A DNA stretch of 49,231 nucleotides from Azolla pinnata (taxonomy: Eukaryota; Streptophyta; Polypodiopsida; Salviniales; Salviniaceae), in the NCBI GenBank assembly GCA_037176905.1, contig JBBBWG010030355.1, forward strand, positions 1 to 49,231. The letters are read 5' to 3'. The translations under genes and the position numbers were made by a program. The notes under the pieces were generated by a model that searched no databases, was not told the origin of the DNA, and worked only from the letters and a program-made list of their open reading frames with translations. This document shows, piece after piece, positions 13,801-25,300 of the stretch. The number at the start of each line of letters is the position of its first letter. Position 1 is the first letter of the stretch.

Positions 13801-16800
13801 AATATGGAAGACCTTAAGGTGGGTGACCATCCTATCAAACGGCATTTGAGGCTAACTAGTGTCCAAATGATAATCCAATCTAAGATAGAAATGGTCAGAT
13901 CTCTCTGACTCACAATGGAAACATGAGCGACATGCATCATTAAAATGAGAGATGGGCATATGAGACATGTATCAATCCAGTTCAATATCCCCTTATTCAA
14001 TGGATAAAGGAATTATCATGTTACAGTCTCATTTATCAGTATTATCATCAGACTTCACTCTTTATCATGCAAGCTCAGTGAGTTTTTGGCATGTTTTTAT
14101 CATGTGACTCGAACCATTCCCGCACTTTGGCATACCTACCAACGATGAGAATCTCCCTGTTCTGCCAAATGTTTTGGTGCCTTACATGTGAACCATGACT
14201 ACATGATCTTTGAGAGCTTTCTCATCTGTTCAAAATTAGCCAATAATCAAAATAGAACAGTTCCCATTGGGGCTAACTATATCAAGAAACATTGATTCAT
14301 CATTCTTAGTCAAGTGGGGTCACTGAGCCTAAAGGTAGTTTATTTATGTCTATTTCATGTCATTTGAATCATTCCAGTACTCAAACAGTAAGCACCTCTC
14401 TAATATGCAAATCTTCTTGATGCCCTAAGTGTCTAGTGGGTTGTAAGCTTTGGAAAATCTGTTATCTATTAACACATGTGCCTGGTTATCCGTTGAAGCT
14501 GGTTCTTACATCATGGGACACTGATTCTTTATATTTTATCATGTGAACTATCATTGAATTCATGCCACCATACAGGCTAAATCACCAAGTTTCTTCCCAT
14601 AGAGAAGATCTTCACTGGAAGTGCATAGGCCGCGCCAAGCAGTTTCACAGGGAGAACTGAGGGTCCAATAAACGTCAGTCCTAGGCATGTGTAGATTTAT
14701 GTACATGGCATTTTTCCTGTTCCAATTAGGGATATGGCTCTTCTGTTCATAAAAGATGCAGAAAAACAGTGTCATGTATCTCTTCTGTTGAGCTAACAAG
14801 CTTCTCAATTACATAATTAGGACATCCCTTCAAGACAACTATATTCCATAAAGCAAAATCCTAATCAAAGTTTAAATTAGGAAATTCCTCAGATAGAACA
14901 ACCTTCTCATAAAATAAAATGCTAATCAAAGTTTAATGTTCTACATGAAGAGGAAAATACAGACCAGATCAACCTGAACCACTTTGGTATTATGACGACC
15001 TGTTCCTTGCACTCGAAAAAATGAAATTCTATCATCTTTATAAGCATTATCAGTCACGCCTTGATCAATAATCTTTCTCTGATATCCTGAATCCGGACTC
15101 TCCTGCAAAAATGATATTATTAGTTTCCTTCACGACAATAAAGTCTGCATCAAATGAGATGCACAACGTATGCTACCTTCAATATAAAGAAGGCTGGAAA
15201 TAATGCAAGCAACTCAGGAGGTTCTGTTCCTTCGATAATACGTCCCTAAAGACAAGAGAATAGTCTAATATCTAATCAATCTTGATCACAAAATTAAGAG
15301 ATAATTATATAGCTACAGGAGCTGACTTGTACAGGCCGTCCCTTATAACTATTAGAGATTTGTGATGCTACACGATAGGCTACAGCTTGATCGTCCTGTG
15401 TAAGCAGAAAGATAAAATGTTATTGCAGTGGGAGATACAAGAAATAAAACATGAATACAGGGAATATAGACAGAGTGATGTCAGAAATAAAAATCAAGCA
15501 CGTAATGAACATCAATACAGCCATGCAGCAAGGAGAATGGTTTGGCTTCGTTGCTACTTACCTTTGTACTTTGCTTTCCAATCCACTGACATAGAAAGTA
15601 ATCATCTTTATAATCACCAGGGTAAGTGTAAAGTAATAAATAACAATCACCACTATAGAACTTGCCAACATCTGAAGCAGAAATCACAGTTTTACTAGAC
15701 CCATTGATTCTCCATACCTGAAATATGAAGAAATCCCATAAAAATGCAAAGTAAATGATATGCCACAGAACATCGTCAAAGGGCTTCACCTCAAGTTTTC
15801 CATTATTATTGAAAAGTGGTGGCATTTCGTCCTTGGTTGGAGCTCCTTTCAAAATCCCTTTTACATTGACGCCTTGCTGTTTTAGCATAGCTGTCAAAAT
15901 ACGATAAAATATTTCAGATCATGAACAAAAAATGTATATTTTTGTTAATAAATCCCTTCATATATTTTTAGCTTTGGCAAGTATGAACAAAAAATAGAAA
16001 CTCCAATGAAGAAAAAAACATTTTGTATTGCACATAATAAAAAAACATTTCAGAATTAAATACAGCATAAAGGTAAAAAAGTTATGTGATCAACTAAGCA
16101 TACAAACCAATAACAGCTCAAAAAACAAATCTATCATTATGAAAGATATTATCTCAAGAAACAAATTTCTTCATCTTGCTTCTCTACAATTTGCTATTAC
16201 CATCAGTAAGATTACTCTTCCCATTGACATGTGGTAAATGCTGTATCAGACCCACATAAGTTAGACATGCACTATGTAAGAATAAATGATAAATATAAGA
16301 ACCAAACACAGGTAATGATAAGTTCTGGATAAAACAATTTAATAGTTCAAGAAAATAAACCTATGCTTGGTGAGGTAATATTTTGAGAGATATAATCTTT
16401 TATGTCTTTTCTCTGCGATACATAGAAACACTTGAAGATATATTTTCTTGTTCAGACTTGTAGGTCATTTTGCCCTCTTAAAAGATGCTAATACAACTTT
16501 CTTTCCTGCTTTTCATTCTTTTTGCAGCATGATTCTGTTTCATTGGCAGTAAGATTAATATTAACTTCCTTAACTGCAACATGGCAGATGCTATAGCATT
16601 AAAAGGAAGCGAAAATTCATCAGTAAGCAATGCATGATGGCAAAGTCAATGATCAATAAAGAAAATATTACTGTCAGTAACTCAAAGATAGCTCAAAAGA
16701 TAATCCACCTGCAACTTTGCCCCTGCCATCTTCAGAAACAGCAACCTCCCCTTCTAGAGGCCAAGCATCAAAATTAGACCGAAATAACGTTGTCTCAAAC

Positions 16801-19325
16801 CCTTGAATAATCCTTGTTACAAGTGTGTGCTTTGGCCTTTTCTGAGATGAAAGAAATTCCTGCAAATCCCAACAAATCCCTGAAAATAGAGAAAAGCACA
16901 TGTCGAGACCAAGATAGTCCTTCATCCTACCTCGGTAGTGACACTAGCTCCCTTCCTTTCTTCCAAAGTAGTAATGCGACCAAGCCAAACAAAAACCTCT
17001 GCTCCACAGTCAAGCACATAGCATTTGTTTGACTCGAGCGTTCCCTTTATTAGGGGTGAGACGTTTACAGGATTCAGTTGTCCATCCTCCACACTATTTG
17101 AGTAAGAAAAAAAAAAATGTTGGAAGGCGAACTTATATATGTTCACAACCTATTTGTTAACAACATTTGCTACGCAAAAGGATGAAATTTGGAGGACTCT
17201 ACTTAAGCTTTCGCCACCATATCCAAAAGAAAATCGTGAAACTCAAATCATATGAAAGAAACAAGGGAAGATCTATGTAGCAGACGGCATGATGTATATG
17301 CCACTTCAGATACTTATAAAGAAATACAGACAGTCACTCTCCAGCTCTTTATTTGATCATGTGCATTATTTTACAGCACACAAATTAGTAAGAAGAACAA
17401 GGTGAGTGATTATCATGAATGGTTTCTTTTGTAGTAAAGCTTACACATAAAGCTTTCTTGCATAACTCCGATTAGATGTATCATCCTCTGATACTGCTCT
17501 TTTCCCAATTGGTGCGAATCCTCCAAATAGACTCCAAAATTCTCCTGCATCAGCTTCGGCGACAAGTTTTCCATCATCTAATAAAGAGTGAAAGAGATTA
17601 TTTCTTATCATCGTAATGAATCATCTAATCAAAATAGAAAAGAGATTTAAAAAGCTGTATAAAAAAAGGTCAGAAGCATCTTACCAACTATTGCTACCTC
17701 ACATTTCCCATGATGGTATGTGTCTTTTATATATTGTACAACCTCCAAGGCCTTGGCTCGTTCCTGAATACTGGAAGTTGCACCATTGAATTGATATATC
17801 TTGGACTCAGTATCCAAAATAAAAACATCATTGTGATTGAGAGATGCACGAGAATATGGAACCTACAAAATATACAATCAAAGAGAAATTGACAAGTTGT
17901 ATTACATCATGCATGTTAAGATTAAACAATATATGAACCTAGAAAACTATAATTGCAGAAAGACACTAAAAACTTTTAAGAGGCGAAAACGACCTATGGA
18001 ACCAGATGAGAGATTACATCATCAAAAAATGTCTCATTACCTTGAGAACAAAAAATCCAAATAAGTATAGCTAAATAAAAGTGTGTAAGAAATGTTCTGG
18101 TCTATGCATGTAAAATTTTCAGCTCAAATAGAATGAAAGCAAAAACATCTGGGATTTACATTTATTCATGCTTTAAATCAACATTTTAAGATGATTTACA
18201 ATACCTCTTTAACTTTTATTGTGTGTTTTCCCTTGCAAACATAAAGCCGACACTCAAACTTCTTTGCTTCTACCACTTTAAAACCAGAAGCAACTCCTCC
18301 ATCCAACGGTATAATGCAAGGTTTAAAATAAGAAAGGAACTTATCGGTTTCATAACCCTGTACTTCTCTATATTGTACGGCACGGCCTCCTAAAGCAGCA
18401 TCCAGTTCAACCGTTTTTATTGCTGCTGTACCAGCTTCATCCTTCATAAGCAAACAAAACAATTTAAACTCAAACAGGAACCCAGAGACATGTTGGCGGA
18501 TAGAAGAGCTTTAAGTGCAGTAAATAAACAAATATAAATCCAACGTCAAAAATATTGCAATCATTGTATAGAATTAATGAAATCATAAGAAGTATCCATA
18601 TATCAAGGAAATAAAGACAGATAAAGAGTACCTGGCTTGTATTTTCTCCCAGCCAAAAATGAGCATCATAATGATAAGCTCCATTCTTCAATGCAGTTGT
18701 CTGGCACATTAAATTTATCTAAGAACTGCATGATCCTTTATGCATGAAACTGGTGGAGATTGGTGTTCATTCATTTCACTCAATGGCACTCTTAATGTAT
18801 GCAGAAGTTGATCACAAATAAAAACAAAGAGAATGTTGTCTTTCAAATTTTAGACACGCATTATAATGCTAAAATGCTAGAAAAATTATACTAGCCATGG
18901 TTAAACTAGTGAGAAAGAACAGAAACAGAACAAACGAATTGGGTTGCTATTTATTTACTCATTTCCAATCAATCTATTTTTGAATTTCCGTCGAGCAGGG
19001 ATTAGGAAACCGATGCATGCTGGACTAGAATGTAGGCCACCTGAAAATAAGATTTACTTTTTACCTTCAAGATAATGTAAGAATCTCCTGTGTAGAATTT
19101 TCCATAATCAGACTTGGATAAAGGAACAGGTTGAAAGCCCTCAATTCTCCAAATGTCCATTCCACTGCAACGTAATGTAAGGCATAGACCATAAACATTC
19201 ATTTCCAGTTTGACAGTTTACAACCACACCCAATATGAGTTCACGCATTGACATGGCTATATAGGATACACTTTCTGACCAACGCCTTGGAATGCAGGAT
19301 CAATATTTCTCATTGAGACTGCCAT
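10844..19325 (-). CDS. VLN: villin, actin-bundling gelsolin/villin family (22 exons)
   Basis: Villins bind, bundle and in some cases sever actin filaments in the cytoplasm. Exons in order: 19325-19270, 19164-19065, 18700-18632, 18441-18205, 17862-17685, 17577-17445, 17093-16931, 16859-16709, 15890-15790, 15717-15562, 15395-15327, 15245-15177, 15102-14965, 13122-12994, 12894-12747, 12569-12559, 12470-12330, 12253-12125, 11971-11906, 11732-11501, 11244-11072, 10957-10844. All junctions are GT-AG and in phase: 2763 nt, 920 residues, as expected for plant villins (about 900-980). Hallmarks are the start [16 protein letters not shown], repeat motifs [34 protein letters not shown] and SGDCYLLL, six gelsolin-like repeats to about residue 760, then a Ser/Pro/Lys-rich linker. 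A C-terminal headpiece (about 857-920) ends [16 protein letters not shown]. The longest intron is 13123-14964. The ATG follows the family start exactly. Confidence 0.95.
12559..12569 (-). other. VLN: 11-nt microexon of villin (exon 16)
   Basis: The preceding exon ends in phase 1 after VLVH plus one G; the next begins [11 protein letters not shown] in phase 0. Eleven bases reading GAAAGCTAGAG, flanked by AG upstream and GT downstream on the minus strand, fill the gap exactly and supply Gly-Lys-Leu-Glu. Homologous villins have residues at this position, so the exon is needed for a full-length product. Confidence 0.8.
13123..14964 (-). other. large villin intron, no gene inside
   Basis: This 1842-nt intron separates the exon ending in KVVQVDL from the one starting DAGNLNSSY. 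It is AT-rich, with only short frames on both strands and no recognisable domain. It could hold an old insertion, but I saw no terminal repeats. Confidence 0.6.
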
Positions 19326-19944
19326 GTCTCTATGCCACGCAAATCAGTTCGAAGTAATTACAAGGATTCACTTCACAAAAGCCTGCACAAATCAAAAACA
19401 TTAAATTTTCAGGCATATAACAGGAAACATAAAAGAACAATGTGAATTTTTAACTGCATATTACAATATTTCTTACAGCAAAAAAGGACAGTTTTATTTT
19501 CTAAAATTTCGACTGCTTAATTAAAGATCATAGGAAGTTGATCTACAATGACATAGGACATCAAAATGAATCATCTAAGGAATCCAATGAAAACATAGAT
19601 AAAATAAATCATTTAAGGAATCCAAGCTGCATATTACATGGTTTATGAAAAAACAGACATCCTCAAATCTGTCTACTTTAAGCTTCAAGAATCAAGAATA
19701 TAATTCTCTGCTTTTATGCGGTTTCTATCATTGTCTTCATATATCAGAATCTCTATCCACAAGTAAGCAGGTTCTAACATTCATTAGTCAGGTCCTGACT
19801 ATGTTTAAGGAGATGACATGTGAAATGCATCTTGACATCCATAAAAACAAGTAACAAAGTAAATTATAAAACAAGTTTGTTTCTATAACATGTCCAGCTG
19901 CGAGGTATAATGTGATGCATAGTTGCATCCTGCAGAGATGTGCT

Positions 19945-20545
19945 TAAAAGAAAACTGCAACTGTTTCATCCAAAGCTTTGAATTCGACCTGATAAATTGT
20001 AAGACTTTAGTAGCTTGGCAGTCCGAGAATTGAAACTGGGACCTAAACAAGCGAAGACCTTACTTCATTTCTTAAATTGGACTTCCCTTCATTTTATTTC
20101 CAACATTTCTTCATGTATTTAAAAGAAATCTGCAACTGTTTCATCCAAAGCTTTGAATACAACCTGATAAATTTAAAAAACTTCAGTAGCTTGGCTTTCC
20201 GAGACTTACATCAGCGACCTAAACAGGCGAAAATTTTACTTCATTTCTTAAATTGGACTTTAATTCAATTTATTTCCAACATTTCTTCATATTGCAGTCA
20301 GTCTTCTATGTGGATCCTAAACGAGAGAAAACCTTACTTCATTTCGTAAACTGGAAGTGAGACTACTGAGAACTACATGTGGAACCTAAACAAGCAACAA
20401 TCTTACTTCATTTCTTAAACTGGAAGTGAGACTACTGAGAACTACATGTGGAACCTAAACAAGCAACAATCTTACTTCATTTCCTAAATTGGACTTCCCT
20501 TCAATTATATTCCCAAGATTTCTTCATTTGCAGTTACACTTCTGA
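19945..20545. repeat. compound tandem repeat upstream of villin
   Basis: Two copies of a unit of about 175 bp start at 19946 and 20121, each beginning with AAAAGAAA and CTGCAACTGTTTCATCC. Three copies of a 69-bp unit start at 20309, 20378 and 20447. Both share the module CTTACTTCATTTCTTAAA preceded by CCTAAACAAGC. The array lies 0.6-1.2 kb upstream of the villin ATG, in promoter or an untranslated-leader intron. Confidence 0.75.
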
Positions 20546-20775
20546 TCATTATTCTCCATCTTTCACTTGTTCTCCATTTCAAAGTTCACAAATTCTCTCA
20601 TTCATTATGTCGAATTTTTTCACAATATCTATTTTATTGTACAACAGGGCATAAAGTATGAACAGGCCATTCTAAATATCAAGCACATACAACTCAAGAT
20701 AACGAACCTTGAGCCTATAAGCGAGGACTCAACATTGTAATAGAATTTTCACGTTATGGCAAGCTCAGCTGTATT

Positions 20776-21380
20776 TTACAACGTGCATTTTCTAAAGGTT
20801 AAGAAAATATGGTCAGATTCTGCATTCTCGTGATCTAGAAGAAGGAACCCGGACGCATCAAGCTGCCAGCGATCGAGATCTTGATTTGCTGTGATCGAGG
20901 GAGATGAAGATCCAGATGCATGAAGAGGATGCATTTCCTTCACGGAGATAACCTTTGGTTCGAATTTGGAAAGAGAAACAAATTTGTGGCGAGAATTAAT
21001 GGCTTCACCCAAAGCCTAAGCTCCAGACTGCCGAAAACTCTCTCAAAACTCCAAGCGGATCGAAACATGGTCAGGCGTGTATATCTGGAAGGGATCGCTT
21101 GTTTACGGGTCACCAAAAGATAGCAAATGACGATACAAGGGAGGCAGGAAGAAAGAGATTAGGCTGTTACTCTGCTGCATATCCGGTGTTTCTCTACATG
21201 ACGCCTTCCCCACCCCCTTCTCCCTTTGTTTTCTTTGCACTGCCATATTACGTGACTTTCCCGTCTGAAGCATGTTGCTTCCGGCGGTCAACAAGCTCTT
21301 CTGTTAATTTTTCAACGAGAGCGCGAGCGAGCGAGCAAGCGAGCGAGAGCGAGAGAGAGAGAGATTTCCATACCTGGAGA
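20776..21380 (-). promoter_or_regulatory. possible villin promoter or 5' leader region
   Basis: This segment is less AT-rich than its surroundings and, on the minus strand, contains a 78-codon open frame and a CT/CGCT-rich tract (21316-21362 on the plus strand is GAGCGAGC and GAGA-like). CT-rich tracts are common in plant 5' leaders, so this may be a non-coding first exon of villin. No splice link to 19325 could be proven. Confidence 0.3.
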
Positions 21381-21540
21381 TAGAGTTCAGCTAGTCTTTG
21401 CGGCGAATTGTCGGCAGAAAGAAAGGGGAGCGGTTCTGCAAGTCTTACTGCCTCAGCAGCTTCGAGATGGAGAAGAGTAGCGAGGAAGGAATGGATGAAA
21501 GGAGGAAGCGGAAGGCAAGGAAGATGGCGATGGCGAGGAA

Positions 21541-21680
21541 GAAAGAGAATACATACGTATACACAGATACGTATGTACGTACATGAATCGTACACGCAAG
21601 AATACGTACACACGTACAAAATACACACATACATACACACACATACATACATACATACATACATACATACATAATTACAT
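21541..21680. repeat. TACA/TACG microsatellite
   Basis: Runs of ACATAC and ACGTAC with a clean TACA core near 21637-21674. The Tyr/Val/Cys-rich open frames crossing it come from the repeat. Confidence 0.85.
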
Positions 21681-21699
21681 ACACACATAGAACGAACCA

Positions 21700-24325
21700 T
21701 AGAACTAACTACACTTTTGCAAACGCAATTGAGAATGATTCAAGCATTCGAGATTGATGAATCGCCGGACTATGTTTCAAACGAGAAGAATGGTAAAAAT
21801 CTAATAAAACGTTGAAAATCCAAGAAATGTAAATTAATTTTCTCCGAAAAAAAGGGCAGACATGGGGTTTTCTTTCAGAAAGAAAAAAGAAACACACAGC
21901 GTTCGCTCATAACGTTCGCAAATGTTTGCAGACAGACTTACGTCCGTGTTTGCAAAACCAAAAGCTTGCGAATGTTACGCTCTATGCGCGTGTGTATTTA
22001 TGCATGTATGCTTATGCCCGTGTAAGTATTCTGTTCTCTTTTTTGAAGACATTCCTATCCATTTGGTGTTATGGCTCGATGCGGTGAGACACAAGTTGAA
22101 GAGGAGGAGAGCAAGAATCTGGAGCTCGAGTTGGCAGCAATGACAACATGTTTCCACAGCATCGGCGCTTGGCTTGGCACATGTACATAACATGTCCTCT
22201 GACGATGTTTTCGAGTAGCTTTTCAAGCGGTGCATAGATTGGAGCATAAGGCGGATTCGCAGATAGTTACAAAGATCATGTCTCGGCACACGTCAGGAAG
22301 GAACCGTGCCCGATCGATCCCCTGAGACAACAATGATGTTCTTGCACTTTCTTCGGTAAGAACGCGTCCGGATGCTGTGCACACACAAAACTTGTATACT
22401 TGTGAAAGAGTAAAGTTTTTGCAATTCAAGGAGCAAAACATGTTGAAGACTATGGTATTGAGAGGCATGCGACAAGTGCATGATATCATCGAAACTACCG
22501 ACGAATGATGCAGAAAATAATCGTAATATGTGCGCACATCTATTAACATGTTTCTTGCATCTATTATATTAACCCCATACATCATCCCATTTGCATATAG
22601 CCAATGTCACCATCATGCATTTGTTTTACACTCTCACTATTATCAGCGATAAGTGCCCACATCTTCTATTATCAAAACGCTTTATGAGGGGGGAATGGAC
22701 TTCTTCAATTATCAATAGAATGTTTGAATGCAAAGTATGGCAACTATGGTGGTGTTGGTTGTGAATGTTCAACTAGGATAGGCTCCAAGACTAGATAGAG
22801 GAGGACAACTTCAAATCTACCTGCTTCTTGGAGTAGAAGAGGCATGGCCTTTTCTTGGCGTGAAGGTGATCCGACCATTCTTGGTGTTACAAGCACATAA
22901 CCAAAATGTGACCAAAAAGGCATTATGAAGATTCGAACCTGATACCTTTTGATAAAAGTCTTTAATGCTAACATGCTCCGTTAGATATTGAGTTTAATAT
23001 AAAATTTGGACTAATCCATGACGGCTAAATGGCATGCATCTAGGTGACGCATATGCATCAATCGAAACCTATTACAACATGAGTTGATGACTTGGTTGTA
23101 TTGAATTATTCTAATTCAACGCCTGCCTTCGGTGCTGATATACTCCAAGTTTTTTTTATAAATGTGATTTATCGTCTTCTTGTTTTCCATCTTGTCATAT
23201 TCTTGTCTTCCAAGTTAATCATTGCATACGAGCTTAGGCCGTGATAGTTTGAAACGGTAGAAAGGTTAAAGAGTGAGAGTGTGTGCACGAGAGATCATGA
23301 ACAACAATATTAATATAATCTTTCTCTCTCTCTCTCTCTCTCTCCATTTGTCTCTATCTGTGTGTATCTATGGAGTTTTACTATTCTACTACGTAGATCG
23401 ATTACAAACGACACATTTTATAGCATGTTATCAGCACGACTTGCTCGAACCGAGGTATTTTGCTATAATCAATCTGTTTTAATTCTTATGTTTGAATAAA
23501 TTGAATCAACTAGATCATACCTCTTGTTATTTGTATTCATCTATCATCTTCTTCCTTCTCTTCTTTTTATAACCACTGAAGTGAGCTAGTACTCTTGTGT
23601 AGTTGTTCCGTCATCTAAAATGCAGGATAACTAACTCGTAATCATCGGTGGTTACTTGAAGAGATGTTATAAAAGTTACGACTTACTTCACCTTACCATC
23701 GGTATGCACAACATGCCTCTCGTGCTACCGTACACGACTGGGATAAGAGTTGAAGTTGTCATGGCCTCTAGCAAATGACTATTAGCTTGTACATCAAGCC
23801 AGGGCTTGCTGTCATGTAGCTTGAAGTTGTGTTTTGTCGAAAGTTAAACGTGACTCGAAGCTGATGACTGGTGTTAGTGTTGAGCTTGAAGCCACACTGC
23901 TACTCCACCTCCACCATCGCCCTAGCTTGCCGATGGATCTTGCTTTCCCTATTGTGGCATTTGCATGCCTCACTAGGATTTCCATTACTGCCTTGAATCA
24001 GTGGAAAGGACGACTAGGGTTTTAACTCTAGTCGCCCAGATAAAAAAAGGTCTCTCATGGTTCAATGCCCTTCATGGGTTGAAACCCCTAGTAGGTCATG
24101 GTCCAGTGACCTTAGGTCGTTGAGTAAATTGATCAACTAACTTAGAATTAGATCGACATAAGAGGTGATATGAAAGAAGGCATATACGAGGAGCTATTGA
24201 ACGCATATAAAAAATTTGGCCTGTTAACCGTAACTATTGCATTTAAATCCTTGGTTTTCTAAGCACTTACAATAATTGTTTTAATTATGAAATAACCACA
24301 TAATTAATTACTCCTCCCTGCCACA
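21700..24325. other. gene-poor region
   Basis: No recognisable gene. Open frames of up to 120 codons on the minus strand (22223-22585, 21975-22289) have no domain I know. It contains one tRNA-like box segment (22929-22990) and a CT dinucleotide tract near 23319-23346. Confidence 0.5.
22929..22990 (-). repeat. tRNA-like (possible SINE) box segment
   Basis: On the minus strand this contains GGTTCGAATCT, a near-perfect pol III B-box, about 35 bp after an A-box-like stretch TCTAACGGAGCATG. The spacing is tRNA-like, but there is no tRNA cloverleaf. Related motifs occur at about 35900, 46287, 46823, 47061 and 47801. Confidence 0.4.
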
Positions 24326-24490
24326 CCTTTTGGTCCCACTAAACAACCTTCCCAATCGGGTTTAAAAAGGGTCAAGATACCAGATCAATCCTTTTGGTCC
24401 CCTCTAAACAACCTTCCCAGTTGGGTTTGAAACAGGTTCAGATACCATTTCAACCCTCTCGGTTCCCTCAAAACAACCTTCCCCAATCGG
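24326..24490. repeat. 64-bp tandem repeat
   Basis: Units with CCTTTTGGTCCC followed by AAACAACCTTCCCA start at 24326, 24390 and about 24454, a 64-bp period. The last copy runs straight into the next repeat block. Confidence 0.8.
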
Positions 24491-24516
24491 GTTACATCCG
24501 TTTCAGTTAGCTAGCT

Positions 24517-24554
<38 letters not shown>

Positions 24555-24934
24555 AGATTCCAGATCGCCTCCGACCGTGTTTCATACGAAGCGATCGATT
24601 GTTCAATCAAGTTACATCCGTTTCAGTTAGCTAGCTTCTAGCTCTCTCTCTCTTTCAGATTCCAGATCACCTCCAACCGTGTTTCATACGAAGTGATCGA
24701 TTGTTCAATCAGGTTACATCCATTTCAGTTAGCTAGCTTCTAGCTCTCTCTCTCTCTCTCTCTCTCATTCAGATTCCAGATTACCTCCAACCGTGTTTCA
24801 TACGAAGCGATCGATTTCTCAATCAGGTTACATCCGTTTCAGTTAGCTAGCTTCTAGCTCTCTCTCTCTTTCAGATTCCAGATTCCAGATCGCCTCCAAT
24901 CATGTTTCATACGAAGAGATATATTGTTCGAACT
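24491..24934. repeat. 100-120 bp tandem repeat with CT tracts upstream of PPR gene
   Basis: Four units beginning GTTACATCC(G/A)TTTCAGTTAG start at 24491, 24611, 24713 and 24827. Each contains a CT run of variable length, TTTCAGATTCCAGAT, then CATACGAAG. Length differences between units are mostly in the CT tract. They lie 370-810 bp upstream of the PPR start, so they are promoter or 5' leader. Confidence 0.85.
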
Positions 24935-24959
24935 CGAAGTATTTGTAGTTAAGAAGAGA

Positions 24960-25240
24960 ACTCCTTCTTCTTCTTCTTCTTCTTCTTCCTTCTTCTTTCT
25001 TCTTCTTCTTCTTCTTGATGGGCGATTTTCTTCCTTGTGCTGCTGCCATGGCAGCTCTTCTGGAGCAGGAGCGCAGACAGACAGGAGGATGCTGCCGCAA
25101 CGCGCTGCTGCTTTCCCTGCCCAGCTTACCTACAGGGTGAGCAGCATGAGGTCTGTTTTGGTTCATCGTCTTCATCATCTTCATCTTCACCATCGCCATC
25201 GCCATCGCTACCTCCGCTGCTGCCTCCATTGTCGTCGTCC

Positions 25241-25279
<39 letters not shown>

Positions 25280-25300
25280 ACGACGACGACGACGACGACA
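24960..25300. repeat. TTC and TCA/ACG trinucleotide tracts
   Basis: A TTC run (about 24964-25015) and a TCATCA then ACGACG run (about 25160-25300) end exactly at the chosen ATG of the PPR gene. Read in the PPR frame, the second gives Ser and Thr runs. Confidence 0.85.

Noticed and set aside
21248-21700. 150-codon minus-strand frame with Tyr/Val/Cys-rich stretch
   Set aside because: Repeat-derived from the TACA and GA tracts, with no domain.
22223-22585. 120-codon minus-strand frame
   Set aside because: Single unsupported frame with no recognisable domain and no splice partner; overlaps another frame of similar length.
25037-25300. Starting the plus-strand PPR protein at GTG 25037
   Set aside because: No ATG exists in frame between the stop at 25016 and 25301, and the extra part is mostly Ser and Thr from trinucleotide tracts.
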